Assembly (NCBI GenBank): GCA_002221725.1
Contig: NJFT01000214.1
Coordinates: 1 to 64,000 of the forward strand
Direction of reading: 5' to 3'
DNA length: 64,000 nt
From: Scedosporium boydii
Lineage: Eukaryota; Ascomycota; Sordariomycetes; Microascales; Microascaceae
Below are positions 33,143-44,299 of the stretch, piece after piece. Numbering within the stretch: the first letter of the stretch is position 1; each line of letters opens with the position of its first letter. The notes beneath the pieces were generated by a model. It saw only the letters and a program-made list of their open reading frames with translations, made no database searches and was not told the DNA's origin. The position numbers and the translations under genes are program-made.

Positions 33143-34650
33143 TATATGGAACGCCTGGAATATCTAAGTCATTGTGATAGAAACCGGGCGGCTTGCTTTG
33201 TAATATAGAATTATAGGAATCCATGTCAGTGGTCGAGTTGGCGATGAATTGGCGACCCATTTACTATTTCTCTAAGTTTTTTTACTAAATACATTGTAGA
33301 GCCCGGAGTTTACAAAGGCACATTCTTTCAAGCCCTGACCTGGTGATCGTGGTTGTCCGCGACGACCTTCACGTAGTCCCCGATTATGCCGATTACCAGG
33401 ATGAGAATTCCAAGCCAGTTGGACTCAAGTACCTGAAATTCAGCCACCCACTGACTTGCTTCTTGACAATATCGCTCACTATAAGAAGGTATGACCTACA
33501 CACAACACCTTATGGTCGTCGTGGGATGTAGACCCGGAGTTTGACGTGGAGGGTGTCACAAAACTTGGAGCAGTGACTGTATGCTCCTGAGCGCAACGTC
33601 TCTCGGTCAGAGAAAGCGCCACAAGCCGAGTTCACTGCAACGCCCTGTCAAGACAACGGGCGCAGTGGCTACACGAGATTAGCCAAGTGGCGCTAGTCGC
33701 TAAGCTTGGGGCCTCTTTTTGTTGTCATATAGCCTAGCCGTAAGTCAAACATGACACGCCCTCCCATTCAATACCACTGAGTGGATAGGCTGTTAGGCTT
33801 ATACAAATCTTCAAGTCTCTTAAGAGCTGTTTATTTGGAAAGACTGTCACAAAGACCACGCGGTTCACCAAGCTTATCGACCCTGACCATGTTATGGGGG
33901 ACAAACTTGGATGTTTTCATAAACAGTGGGCTGGCTTAAACTCGAGTGGGCTCTATAATCAGCTGCCTTTAATATCTTACGCTTCATCGTACTCGTCTAT
34001 CTAATCTCGTGGCAGGGCAGGGGGTTCAAGAGAGAGGACACACGGCGTCACAGTATTGCCCATCTGGGACCTCTATAATCTTGTTAGCCACACGACCGTG
34101 ATTAAATATATAGACTTCTATATATACATCTAAATCCAGAGACTTCTTAGCCCGTGATAACCAATGCGAGTTTCTGGGCTAGTCAAGACTCAAAACTCAA
34201 GTTGGCATCATATCGAGCCACCCTTTCATCCGAAACACCAATGAAGGAACTTCGCCTGGTGGCACCAATCTGAATATTCTCAGACAGCTGACCGTAAGAC
34301 AGCTTTAAATATGTTACGCTATTAATAAGTGGATCGGTGTTGGGGCGAGCTACGGCTTGCAAACTGAGATTGGGCCAATGTGTCCTGGTCGTCGGCCCTC
34401 GAGCCAGTTAACGAGTTTCACTACGAGAGCTATTCTCACCGCTAGTCTAAATATACCACAGACCATCGAATTCGGGTTATTTCCTAAAGTGAGATGTCAC
34501 TATTTCCATAGCTCAGGAGGCGAGGAGTTGATTAAGAAGATGGATCTGCGGATCAAGAATGAATATACACGAAAGCAAACTGCCCCAATCTAATTCAGCC
34601 CTCAAAGGGAGTCGAGTACGGAATCTCAAGTAGGCACTCCTCGTACCACT
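33143..34650. other. Intergenic, no supported gene
   Basis: About 1.5 kb. A 62-codon plus-strand frame near 33,343-33,531 (with VPDYADYQDENSKPVGLKYL) reads like protein and may be a fragment of a broken gene, but I cannot name it. The remainder is AT-leaning with no motif. Confidence 0.35.
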
Positions 34651-35286
34651 TTAAAATCCTAAGTAAGAGCTAGAGGCATCTCGGAACTCGTGGAATAGTT
34701 TCTTTACCCTCTCAGCCTCTGACATCAATGCCTCCTTTTCGTCCCGGTCTTCTACCTCCTCCATCAACTCCGCAACCGATTTCGCAGTAAAGAATTTGTT
34801 CGTCTTATTATACCGCGCTCGAGAGGCAAGCGTCTCATCTGTATCGCAAGGAGCCCGCACACGAAACACCTCCTCGAGGATCTCTATATCGCCGCCAACG
34901 CCAAGTAAATCCCTTGTTTCCTCATGCGTAAATAGGAAATAGACCGTGTCAAAACGCGTCCAGGATATAGCGCTCAGACACAGCGGGCACGGCTCATGCG
35001 TGGCAAAGAAGATCGTATCCGCCACTACTGGCCGGCTCGGCTCCGGCAGCACGAAGAACTCCCGGATGCAATTTGTCTCGCCATGTAAAAGCGGTGATTC
35101 TCGCCATTTGTTACAAGATATAACCACGGTCGAGAGGTCGGATTTCTCGAATATGGCAGCTGCGAAGGGACCGTTGCCTTCAGAGACACCCTTCCGTAGT
35201 AGAGGCACGATATCCCTTTCCGTGGCTTTCAGTAGGGTCGAGACGACGGTCGAGGCTCTTCCCGAAAGACTTGGCTTTTGAGCCAT
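34651..35286 (-). CDS. CMP/dCMP-type zinc deaminase family protein
   Basis: A single-exon 211-aa protein of the cytidine/deoxycytidylate deaminase superfamily. The zinc-site motifs are LHGE (His68 as ligand, Glu70 as proton shuttle; Gly replaces the usual Ala/Val) and PCPLC (Cys100 and Cys103), with the family spacing between them. Flanking GNGPFAAAIF and ISWTRFDTVYFLFTHEE fit the guanine/tRNA-adenosine deaminase-like branch. A helical acidic-basic tail (VAELMEEVEDRDEKEALMSEAERVKKLFHEF) follows. The true substrate (base, nucleoside or secondary metabolite) is not clear. The start is the ATG at 35286, 28 bases from a 32-T tract on the plus strand. Confidence 0.85.
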   Translation of the reverse strand: MAQKPSLSGRASTVVSTLLKATERDIVPLLRKGVSEGNGPFAAAIFEKSDLSTVVISCNKWRESPLLHGETNCIREFFVLPEPSRPVVADTIFFATHEPCPLCLSAISWTRFDTVYFLFTHEETRDLLGVGGDIEILEEVFRVRAPCDTDETLASRARYNKTNKFFTAKSVAELMEEVEDRDEKEALMSEAERVKKLFHEFRDASSSYLGF

Positions 35287-35310
35287 TGTCAACTTATTTT
35301 ACAAATTGTC

Positions 35311-35313
<3 letters not shown>

Positions 35314-35345
<32 letters not shown>
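35314..35345 (+). repeat. Poly-T tract of 32 bases
   Basis: An uninterrupted homopolymer in the upstream flank of the deaminase gene (poly-A on its coding strand), within the likely promoter or 5' UTR. It could influence nucleosome exclusion, and it is a site where read errors are common. Confidence 0.9.
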
Positions 35346-38300
35346 CTCTCTCTTCCTGTCCTCTTTGAGTTGACCGAGATTCGGAAATGGGAGCTGGGTG
35401 ATTTGATGGGAACCAGGCGGGTGGCGTTCTTGGTGAAAGACTGCGGGAAAACTATGAAAGAGGGGAAGTGAAAGGATCGGCCCGACCATCTGGCTCCGGT
35501 CAAGTGAATTAGTGCCGGCCTGGCATAGTTCTAACCTAACCCCAGGAGGGAGTCTAGCAGTGCGCACTACACCAGACTTGCCCAGGCCCAACAGACTAAG
35601 ACAAACCGGGTATGTGGCTTTCAGTATGGGGCTTTCAACCCCTGCGGTAGTGCACACCATATAACGACCGGCGACCTGGGAAAATCTAGACCTCGCAGTC
35701 TAGGCCAAAGCATCCGCATTATCCGGATCACGACTCCTCTTCGTCATCTCGGACATGGAGACCACTAAGTAACTAGTGAGTGGATATCGACCCCGGTCGC
35801 CGCGTAAATCACCCGAGCCACATGGGAAAGGGAGGGCTTGTCCATTTTTCTTTCTCTCCGGTTCGGAGACTTATGATGGGAGCTGGTTAATTAACCCGAC
35901 GCAGTAAAGGAAGAGAAGGTCCCAATAATTCAATGCACAGCGACCATGACGACGCAGAGTGCATACGCCATGTCGTCCCGGAACCTGGATCAATGTCTGT
36001 CCCTTGCCTGTCGGTGTCAGACCTGTTCTATTACCTCGTATCATTATTACACAATCTCACCCTGCTGGCCGAGACGTATGTGTGTGGTGGAAACGAGCAA
36101 AAGACAACCAGGGTTCGAAGTGGTATCCCCTGTCTGGTAGGATCCAACTTGCTTGTTCTATTGCACTAGTTCTATGCAGGCAGTTAGTTATCTTGGAATC
36201 TTTTCGTTCCTGATATTTCGTTCCTGATGTCAAATTTGTCATTGGTTTGACACTCCGCATGGAAGTTCCACCCGAAAATCGTTCCCCATTTGCCCTTTTT
36301 TTCCATAGAACGCTAACCCCAATATCTACAGCCTCAGCGTTGTATTGTGGACGGGACGTGGACCAAAAAGAGGGGTGAGTGGGTTCGGGAGAACGGACCC
36401 TCAGATCATGGCGTGCCGTGTCCTGATGCACTAGGCCTTGCTTTCTGACGTGCAGCGCTGTCCAGGGCTATCCTTGTAATGCTAGCTGGTGTTGGCGATG
36501 ATTTGGCCGGGGACGGGAATGGTGCAACATCCTCCTAACAGTGAACATCCTATGAAATACCTGAAATAGCATACGCCACTTCTAGTAAAAACTTCTTTTG
36601 ACTGGGCTTGCCTCATAGCGTGCGGATCCAATACACAGACGCTGATCCCATGTGGATGCGCGCCACGCGGATACAACCGGATTAACGAAACAGCCGACCG
36701 ACGGGTCGTATTTAAACCTGGCAATTTTTCATGTCTCTCTTCGGCCCCCGAAAGGCTCAAGCAGAGACATCGTGGGTGAGAAACTCCGCATCAATCGCCT
36801 CCTAGCGTATCATCGGGCCTGTAGATCAAAGAGCTCCTACAGGAATTTTCCCATGATCTGATCTTCTCTTTCTTCGTACCTGTCTTGACTCGAAGGCCCC
36901 CTGCTTCCGATTGGTGTCCGAGTGACGTGAGAGAGTCGTATCCTCCCCCTCAACCCTCCCCCTTTGCCCCGGCTCGGCAGGTCACTACAACACCTAGTAA
37001 GTTTTGTTCCTTTTTTTTTAGTCGCCGAGGCATCATCATAAAACGGAGCCATAGTAGGATGACCGCAGTCGACGGAGATAACGTGAGCGGCGGCAAGTGA
37101 GACATTCATACCACCCTGCTAGTCCCGAATGGGACACAGTTTGTATTCTTTTTTTTCCTGGGAATTTTTTTTTCTTCTTTCGACACTCGGGCCTCTGATG
37201 TTCCGATGTTTCGAATGCCCAGATGTTGTCGGATCATAGTATTACGCCGAGATCTATCCACAATGGGAAGCTGGCGAAGGATTCTGTTGCTGACACCTTG
37301 TTAGGCAAATGCTCAAAGAGAAGGCTACTATTAGCATTCTAGCCTCTTTACCCTACAACTCCTGAAAGTAACATCCGTACTTTGCTGATAGGTATCTCCT
37401 TAATGTTAACATTTATCCCTTACCAAGGGAATCAGGGCAGTTTTATATATCAAATATGTGTCGTTTGCGAACGCCTGTCTCTTCCTGTATCGTGTCGCGC
37501 CTCCATACTCTCGGCAGCTACGTTCGTGTGCATTCTAACCACCATCGCCCCTTGCAGTCACCACGTGGAGATGAGTGCGGTGCATAGAGATTAGGTGGAA
37601 ACTGCCAGGTCCACTTCAGTACGTCCTCCGGAGACGCTTATGCTCGTTTGTCCGGATCAGAACAATGTCATGCAGCGTTCATCGAATATTCCGAATCTGT
37701 AAAACAATCTCCTGGCTGCTTGATTACTGGTGCAGGTGCTCCTGCTAAGTAAGACAATAGTGAGCTACACTACAGCCCCGCGTGGATGTGGCGTCGTTGA
37801 GATCTCCACCTGAACGGCCGACGTTTGTTTCACATCGTTACAACCCCATCCTTTTCGTTCCAAAATATCCAGGGCCAGAAGATCTAGGTATTCTTTGCAC
37901 AAAAACTTGTGCAGTGGGCGGGGCTTGAAAACCTACCAATACGCGTTCGAGAAGTGAGACATCAGCTGCTCGAGCCAGGGTTCGTGCTTCCCCCTCACCC
38001 CGTATTACCATCACACTGCTACCAATGGGGAGGCAGGGATCTATGACAACTGGAGACCCTTATTTGAATCCTGCGGGAGACTCGAGTGGTTATTTAGGCT
38101 GAGATGGGAGATTGCGTTATCACAGCGTCGTATTCCCGCACCCTCCTTCTCAGGATCACTCGATTGCCCACCTCTCTCCCCGAACTGCTCCATGGTATGC
38201 AGTCAACAGCAATCCTACGCGGCTTACGCCTCATCGCCCTCTTTGAGAGAGGAAGGCGCCTTTCCAAATCGCTCCCTATCGGTGCGGGGGAACAGGTTTT

Positions 38301-40756
38301 CGGTATGGTCCGCAGGGAACCCCTGAACGCAACTCGGATGAACAAGGCTAAGGGGCTCTGCAAATCCTGGCGGTTTCAATCACAACTCGCCAACAGGAAT
38401 ATTTAGCGGACCGTGTCCATGGTGCTGGGAAGTAGCTGGCCGCAATCTAACCCTAATCACGCTCGTGCATGCGCTGCACTGTTCTCGCTACTTTACTACC
38501 CTACCACGGTACCCCATATTGGGCGGCAATAAAACATCCTTAGGCGCCTGCTTCACAGGATTCCTGCCATTTCATTGGATTACGCGCTTAAAGCGGTAAA
38601 ACGACGTGATCGACTGCGTCGATCATCTGGACGACTCTTAAACACTCCTTGGATTAATGTAGAGTTTAAAAAGGTCACGCCTGGCCAAACGCCGGCCGAC
38701 AGTAGCAAGTCTGCAAATTGACGGACATCAAGGCTAGAGGATTATGTTGACTGATGATAGCTGAAAACTTTGACTCTTATGTTTGCACGATGTTTCAGTC
38801 TTCAGACGATGGATGCCACATCCGAATACTCAACCCACGAGCCGCGAAATAAACCCGGGATCGATGCTCCTGAAGCGAGACATAGAGCACAAAGTACATT
38901 GTAGTAGTGGATACGTAACTTACTGGCAATGCACTGTTTCTTGTATCAGAAGATAAACTCTTCAACAACTCCGCGCGTGGTGGTTTGTTGAGATGTTCAC
39001 GGGCCTATCTCCAGGCTCGTTTCCCACCAACGAAATAGAGACCACAATCATGGCATGTCGTTGGAAGGTAACCACAGATACTAAACTAACCATACAACTA
39101 CCTTCGAACTCCACAATTGATGTGCCGCAATATGCCCGTCCTCAGGACAAGCGAATCCGTCGACAGCTGTCGGCGCCGCATTCCGTTTTGAATTCTCCCG
39201 GCTCCGGCCTTTTATTGGACCGTAATAAGGCGCATACCGTCCGTCTTGGACGGTTGGAGGTTCTCTCCACATTTCCTTCCTTTTCTTGATTCATTCAGGT
39301 AAGTCAATCCTTCATGGTGACAGGGGTAAGGCGGCAGGTACCGGGAAGAGAAGATGGAGCCGCCGGTTCCCATCTAGTCCACATTCCGGCCTATCCAAAA
39401 CACACCTGATAAGTCGTCATAGTATCTAAACCAATGCCCACTCCATGCAAGAATCATGTCCATTGTCCGCACTTCTTCTCAATATTGGACCTCGCCGTCC
39501 TGGTTACATGACTTCGATTACAACTCTGCGAGCACTATATCCGCATATCCACGTGCTTCAGTGGCAAACTGTCAATGTGCCATGGCATAGGGTAGTAATG
39601 CTCACTCACCTAGTCCCTGTTATTTTTTATTTTTTTACTTTTTTCCCCTCATGCCTTGGACGCTGATGTGGGTCTGTCTCGAAATGCCGTGCTTGTGTGC
39701 GTGCTTACGGGCCACACGAGCAGAAACTTCTTGCATGCGATTACTTGCTTTTAATTCGGTCTCGGCCATCGTTATCTGTTATCTGGATGATGCTACCTGG
39801 AAATACGAGAGTACTTATGTATGTCGAGTGCGTCTTTGACGGCCGCTAGAAGCGGCATATCGCTGCCTTTTCCCCCCTAGCTCTTGCATCGGGGAGACGG
39901 CTCCGTCGTGCTTCCCTCGGTTCCCTCACGCCCCTTTGGCGGTCAAAATTGATGTTACAGTGCATGACACTATGAGGTGCTCGGCAGGTGGCACTGAGGC
40001 CTGCATATCTGGGACTAATGACAGTTGCCTGCCCCCTGACTCGTCGTTAGGCATTGGGAATCCGCCGAGTCTAGAGGGAGGTGTCGCGGCTCTTTTCTCA
40101 TTTTATAGACATGGGGTGGACATGTGTGGAGCGCGACAAATTGAACCAATGGGGTTCTAAAGGAGGTTCTGGGCCAGGGCATGGGTTGATTCCTTTGCCG
40201 TCCATGCCCTAATTTGCAAACGTATGCGGATCGTTTTCGGTACATAACCGATGGTTGAGTGACATATCCGAATTGGTGCGGATCGCCAAAAGGGCCGGAG
40301 GGGCCGGCGAGCGTAGGATCCGGGATTTTGTCAGATGGATGTCAGACCGTTCGGCTCTTCTAGTTCGCAGATGGGAATTTGGGGGGTGACGCCAATTCCG
40401 TGTAACTCTTCTAATCCTTGCTTCCAAGTCTTACCCGAAGAGTATATGCAGGGTGTGGTCGCCACTCCCAGGACAGACTTTGACTCCTCCCTGTTTGGAA
40501 CCATTAGGATCATGGTTTCTCCGGGCTGGACCTACTAGAGTCCGGCCCCCCTCATCGATCGTCGCCCATCCCTGTCAAAATCGGTCGTCAGGTTGCAGCG
40601 TCACCTTGCTTCTTTCGCCTCTTTTCTCCCGTTTTTCTCCTTGGGACCACAAGGACCAGCGGTCCCCCACGTCTAACCCTCTTCAGTATCGCAACTTGGA
40701 TGGAGCATCACGGAAGGTAACCGGTGTGGGTGAAGACTCCCTCCAGAATCGTGTAA
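35346..40756. other. 5.4-kb gene-poor stretch
   Basis: No open frame above about 125 codons, no splice-connected family motifs, no tRNA and no transposon signature were found by reading both strands. Base composition is ordinary, so it is not an AT-rich repeat relic. It may be a long promoter of the C2H2 gene or hold non-coding RNA. Confidence 0.35.
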
Positions 40757-40764
40757 TATATAAA
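40757..40764 (+). promoter_or_regulatory. Candidate TATA box of the C2H2 factor gene
   Basis: TATATAAA, 195 bases upstream of the ATG at 40952. CT-rich sequence lies between, as is common near fungal transcription starts. Confidence 0.4.
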
Positions 40765-40951
40765 CGTTTGATTCTGTTGCACGGGAATCCTGCCAGTCAG
40801 CCAGGTCTCACTTCGGCGACGGGTAAAAGTCTTTTCTTTTCTTGTTCAATCCGCTGTTAGCCTCTCATTAATACCCCTTTTATTATTATACCTTCCGTTC
40901 TGCACCATCTTCGAGCCTTTCATCCTGGTGGCTGCTCAAGTCGACATCGAA

Positions 40952-42544
40952 ATGGCTGCCATCGGGGGATTGTGGACCTTCCAAAGCCTCGATCAGTGGC
41001 TGCAAGGGCACTGCCATCCAGATTACACGACGGCAGAGGAGAGTAGGTTACAGTACACCTCTCAATCTGTCATCTCCCTCGATTCCGTACCTCACTGCCC
41101 ATCAATCACCCCGGAGCTCGACGATACCGCCTACGGGGCGACCGCACAAACCCCTCAGCGGCTGAACCTCTCACAGCCACACACCCCGCATGCTTCACAT
41201 TTCAGCTTGCAGGGCACACCTTCTATGCAGCAGTTCGACCAGCACCAGCGCTTCCACGGTGGCCCTGGCCAATACCCCAGCTGGTTGTCGACAGTAGTGG
41301 CCCCGGGCCTGGCTAACCACTGGAGCGGGATCCCAAGGCGACAGGGAAGCAGCAGCACGGACTTTTCCTCTGCGCACGGTCAAGAACACCCTCCCCTGGT
41401 AGGATGCTTCACGCAGCCTGGAGGATGCGGCCGCGGTAATGAGCTGCCCAAGGTGCATCGCACTATCATTCCCAATGCGCCGGTCAACCCGCGAGATGCT
41501 GCTGTTTTCGCTACAGATGTTGACATCCTCATGTGCTGCATTCAAGCCAAGAAAGAGACCGACAACATCATCAGAGTCGCCGAAGATAAGATAACTCAAG
41601 AGGAAAAACAACAGCTCTGGAGCTTCCAGGCTCCGGTGTACCACCAAAATACCGATTTTCGCGACGGCGACACGTATACGGGGTCCGAAACCGACTACTC
41701 TTCGAATCCCAAGAGGTATCAATGCGATTTTCGTGGCTGCAGCAAGAGGTTTCGGAACAGGACACACCTGAATATCCATCGCAGAGCGCACACGGGCGAT
41801 AAACCATACGTATGTAGGAGTTCCAAAAGGGAAAGAAAAGAAAAGAAAAAAGAAAAAAAGAGCAAGAAAAGAGATAGAAGAAAAGAAAAGGGCTGGTTGC
41901 AATTGTCAAGAGCGGTTCTGAAGTAGCTAACTGCCTCTTCCAGTCATGCAGAGCACCAGGGTGCGGCCAGCGGTTCTCACAACTTGGAAATTTAAGGGTA
42001 TGTATGCATGGATTTTTATCAAATCCCACCTTAGCAGCTGAAAATGCATCATTTATGCTTAATTTTAACCCGTATCTACTCTAGACCCACGAGCGGCGAC
42101 ATACCGGGGAGCGACCATACGAGTGTTCCGTGTGTGGCAAGAAATTCGCGCAGCGAGGTAACCTCCAAGCTCACCAGGTCGTCCACCAGAAGACCAAGCC
42201 GTTCCTGTGCAAGCTGGACAATTGCTACAAGCAATTCACGCAGCGCGGAAATCTCAAGGTAATCCTAGAACCCGGGTCTACAGGATGGTAGGGTGTCACA
42301 TCCTTGACACTGACTCGATTGTTTTTTTCCGGTACAGGCACATCAGAACAAATATCACCCCGAAACATTAAAGGCATTGGTCCAAATGTTCGCCAGCATC
42401 ACGGATTCAAGTGCCGTCCCAGAAGAGGATAGGGAGCTGTGGGAGTACTTTGCCACAACCTACAAAAATAGCAACAAGGGCATCAAGGGGCGAGGGAAAA
42501 GACGGCATCCCAACCATTCTCAACCACTCAGGTTACTCTCATAA
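40952..42544 (+). CDS. C2H2 zinc-finger transcription factor with four fingers
   Basis: Exons 40952-41809, 41944-41997, 42085-42258 and 42338-42544, all phase 0, give 430 aa. The N-terminal 250 residues are polar and Pro/Ser/Gln-rich. Finger 1 is C258-x4-C263-x12-H276-x3-H280, finger 2 C288-x4-C293...H306-x3-H310, finger 3 C318-x2-C321...H334-x3-H338 and finger 4 C346-x4-C351...H364-x4-H369. TGDKPY/TGERPY/KTKPF linkers join them. The recognition helices of fingers 2-4 are near-identical (QxGNLR/QRGNLQ/QRGNLK), which predicts a short repeated DNA site. Fingers 2 and 4 are each split by an intron. An upstream in-frame GTG is not a likely start. Target genes are unknown. The nearest genes are far away, which suggests a stand-alone regulator. 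Confidence 0.88.
41830..41893 (+). repeat. Purine-only tract in intron 1 of the C2H2 gene
   Basis: Intron 1 is dominated by a GAAAAGAAAAG-like purine run, with only one C and one T across more than 60 bases. If the intron is retained the frame stays open into Lys/Arg-rich sequence and stops before fingers 2-4. Confidence 0.7.
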
Positions 42545-43489
42545 TGTCTATTAAATTTTGTTACTCGGGAATACCCGTGAACACGACACAGCGCAGAGCC
42601 TGGTCTGCAACTCAACAGTGTCGTGCTCCTCTTCTGAAGCTGTCTATGTTTAGGGGGCGTTGGAAGGGTGGTTGGGGGTGGTTGAGGACTGCCTTGGCCA
42701 GGCTTTTGCGAATTTTCGTGTCTCCCCTCAGAGGGCCGGTGTTGGAGGGAAAATAAAGTAATGTTTATACGAAGAATCTTACCATATAATATTAACCAAG
42801 AGAGACAGTCTCTTGACTCTCGACCAATGAAGCCTACGAGCTGGATGGGGTTTGAAGCCGACAGTGTATCACCAGCCAGTGTTATGGAGCAAACCTCGGC
42901 CCCTTCCTCTGCAAATGGTAAAACATATCGGATATTTGTCCGCAAGCGGAGTTTGTACTTCACTGTATTTTGCCACTGAGAATGCCGAGGTGGTAACGTG
43001 GTAGTACTTTACGCACACATTACTACTTCGAGGAGACCTCGATCATGTTAGATCTGACGTAGCCCTTTAGGTAGCCCGCAAGTACTCTCTTGCTGTGCGT
43101 CCTTTCATGTAAAGTGACTTCACGATGGCAAATCTCTCACCTGGTACCCGCTCTTAACTTACCTTGTACCTTGGGTCTTCACACGCCGACTGTTAAAATG
43201 GCAGTATTCAGGAGGTAATAACGATTCGAACTGTGCGGGTCTGTTTGCATGTATGCTTACTCTCTAGCCCTTGTCCTTTGCAGTGCTAAGCCGCATCAGT
43301 ACTCAATAGCCCGGTGAGTACTCTCGTGTTCAGCCAAATGAAGCCGCGGGTTCCCTGCCCTACACTCTCGTGGAGGTCTGTCTGAACTTAATCTTAAGCG
43401 AGGGCTGTGCGTTCCTTTCGACGCCCTCCAATCCCCGATGTGCGACTGGCGGGCTGCGCCTTTAGGGGCTTGACTGTGAGCCTTGGCCG
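42545..43489. other. Intergenic downstream of the C2H2 gene
   Basis: No gene seen. Frames up to 147 codons on the minus strand (42,520-42,963) overlap the C2H2 3' end and have no motif. The start of the duplicated segment may extend back to about 43,370. Confidence 0.35.
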
Positions 43490-44290
43490 CAGCATAACGC
43501 ATAAGAAAAGGAAACAGCTAGGCAGCCAATGATCAGAGACCAGATCGTGATCCGTAGGAAGCCGCTGCAGGAGCTTCTGCACGATCTGAATCACGATCTG
43601 TCTGATTCCGTTGATCAATGAACAACAATGCTGGGAACACTCAATGGAGTCGCCGATGGAAGTGGGATGAAAAAAGGGGTTACAGGGCGTATTTCACTGA
43701 AAAGAACAGGACAACGGCGAAGTTGGGGGATCACGATTCCCGGGGATTGGAAATGGAGATGAAAGAACTGCATTATAGGAACTGAAACTATGAAAAGAAC
43801 TGAGATTAGAACCTGAATACTGTGATCCAGCTTAATCTGATAAACTTTGGACTTGAACCGGTGAGCGACTCGCTGGTGGGCGTCTTTATTGTCTTGGCCA
43901 TAAGCCCTGACTCTGCAACATCACAGATAAGGAAAAGAAACAGAAGGTTGGTGGCCAATAGTTAGATCTCGGATTCTACGGGAAGCGGGCGCAAGCTTGC
44001 GCCAAAGCGGGTGGGCATTAGTTCCGTTGATCAGTGGAAAACATTGCGGGGAACGCACAATGGGGAGTCACTAAACGGAATGGGGACGGAAAAGGGGTTG
44101 CAGGGCGGAATTGTATATCGTAAGACACGTACTTCGCTGGAAAGAATGGGCGAGTTGCTGGATGGCGATTCCCAGGTATTGGAACTGAGGGAAAGAACTG
44201 GATTGTGGGAACTAAAACAAGTGAATAGCCGACGACTGGAACCCGAATACTATGATACTGATTAAGTCGATCAACCCCTGGACGAAAGCG
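43490..44290 (+). repeat. Tandem pair of diverged direct repeats, 416-nt offset
   Basis: Copy 1 (about 43,490-43,850) and copy 2 (about 43,910-44,290) share ordered blocks: a purine block (AAGAAAAGGAAACAG / AAGGAAAAGAAACAG), CCAATGATCAGA / CCAATAGTTAGA, TTCCGTTGATCA (43,606 and 44,022), AAAAGGGGTTACAGGGCG / AAAAGGGGTTGCAGGGCG, CGATTCCCGGGGATTGG / CGATTCCCAGGTATTGG, and GAATACTGTGAT / GAATACTATGAT. Many differences are transitions. No coding potential is clear. It borders the AT-rich island, so a decayed element is likely. Confidence 0.7.
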
Positions 44291-44299
44291 AAAAGAAGT

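Noticed and set aside
33343..33531. A frame with VPDYADYQDENSKPVGLKYL
   Set aside because: Looks protein-like but too short and without splice partners or a family I can name. Recorded only as a possible fragment.
35289..35660. A minus-strand frame ending in poly-Lys
   Set aside because: The Lys run is the 32-base homopolymer, with no other protein character.
36100..36130. Possible tRNA T-arm (GGGTTCGAAGT)
   Set aside because: No matching acceptor, D or anticodon stems around it.
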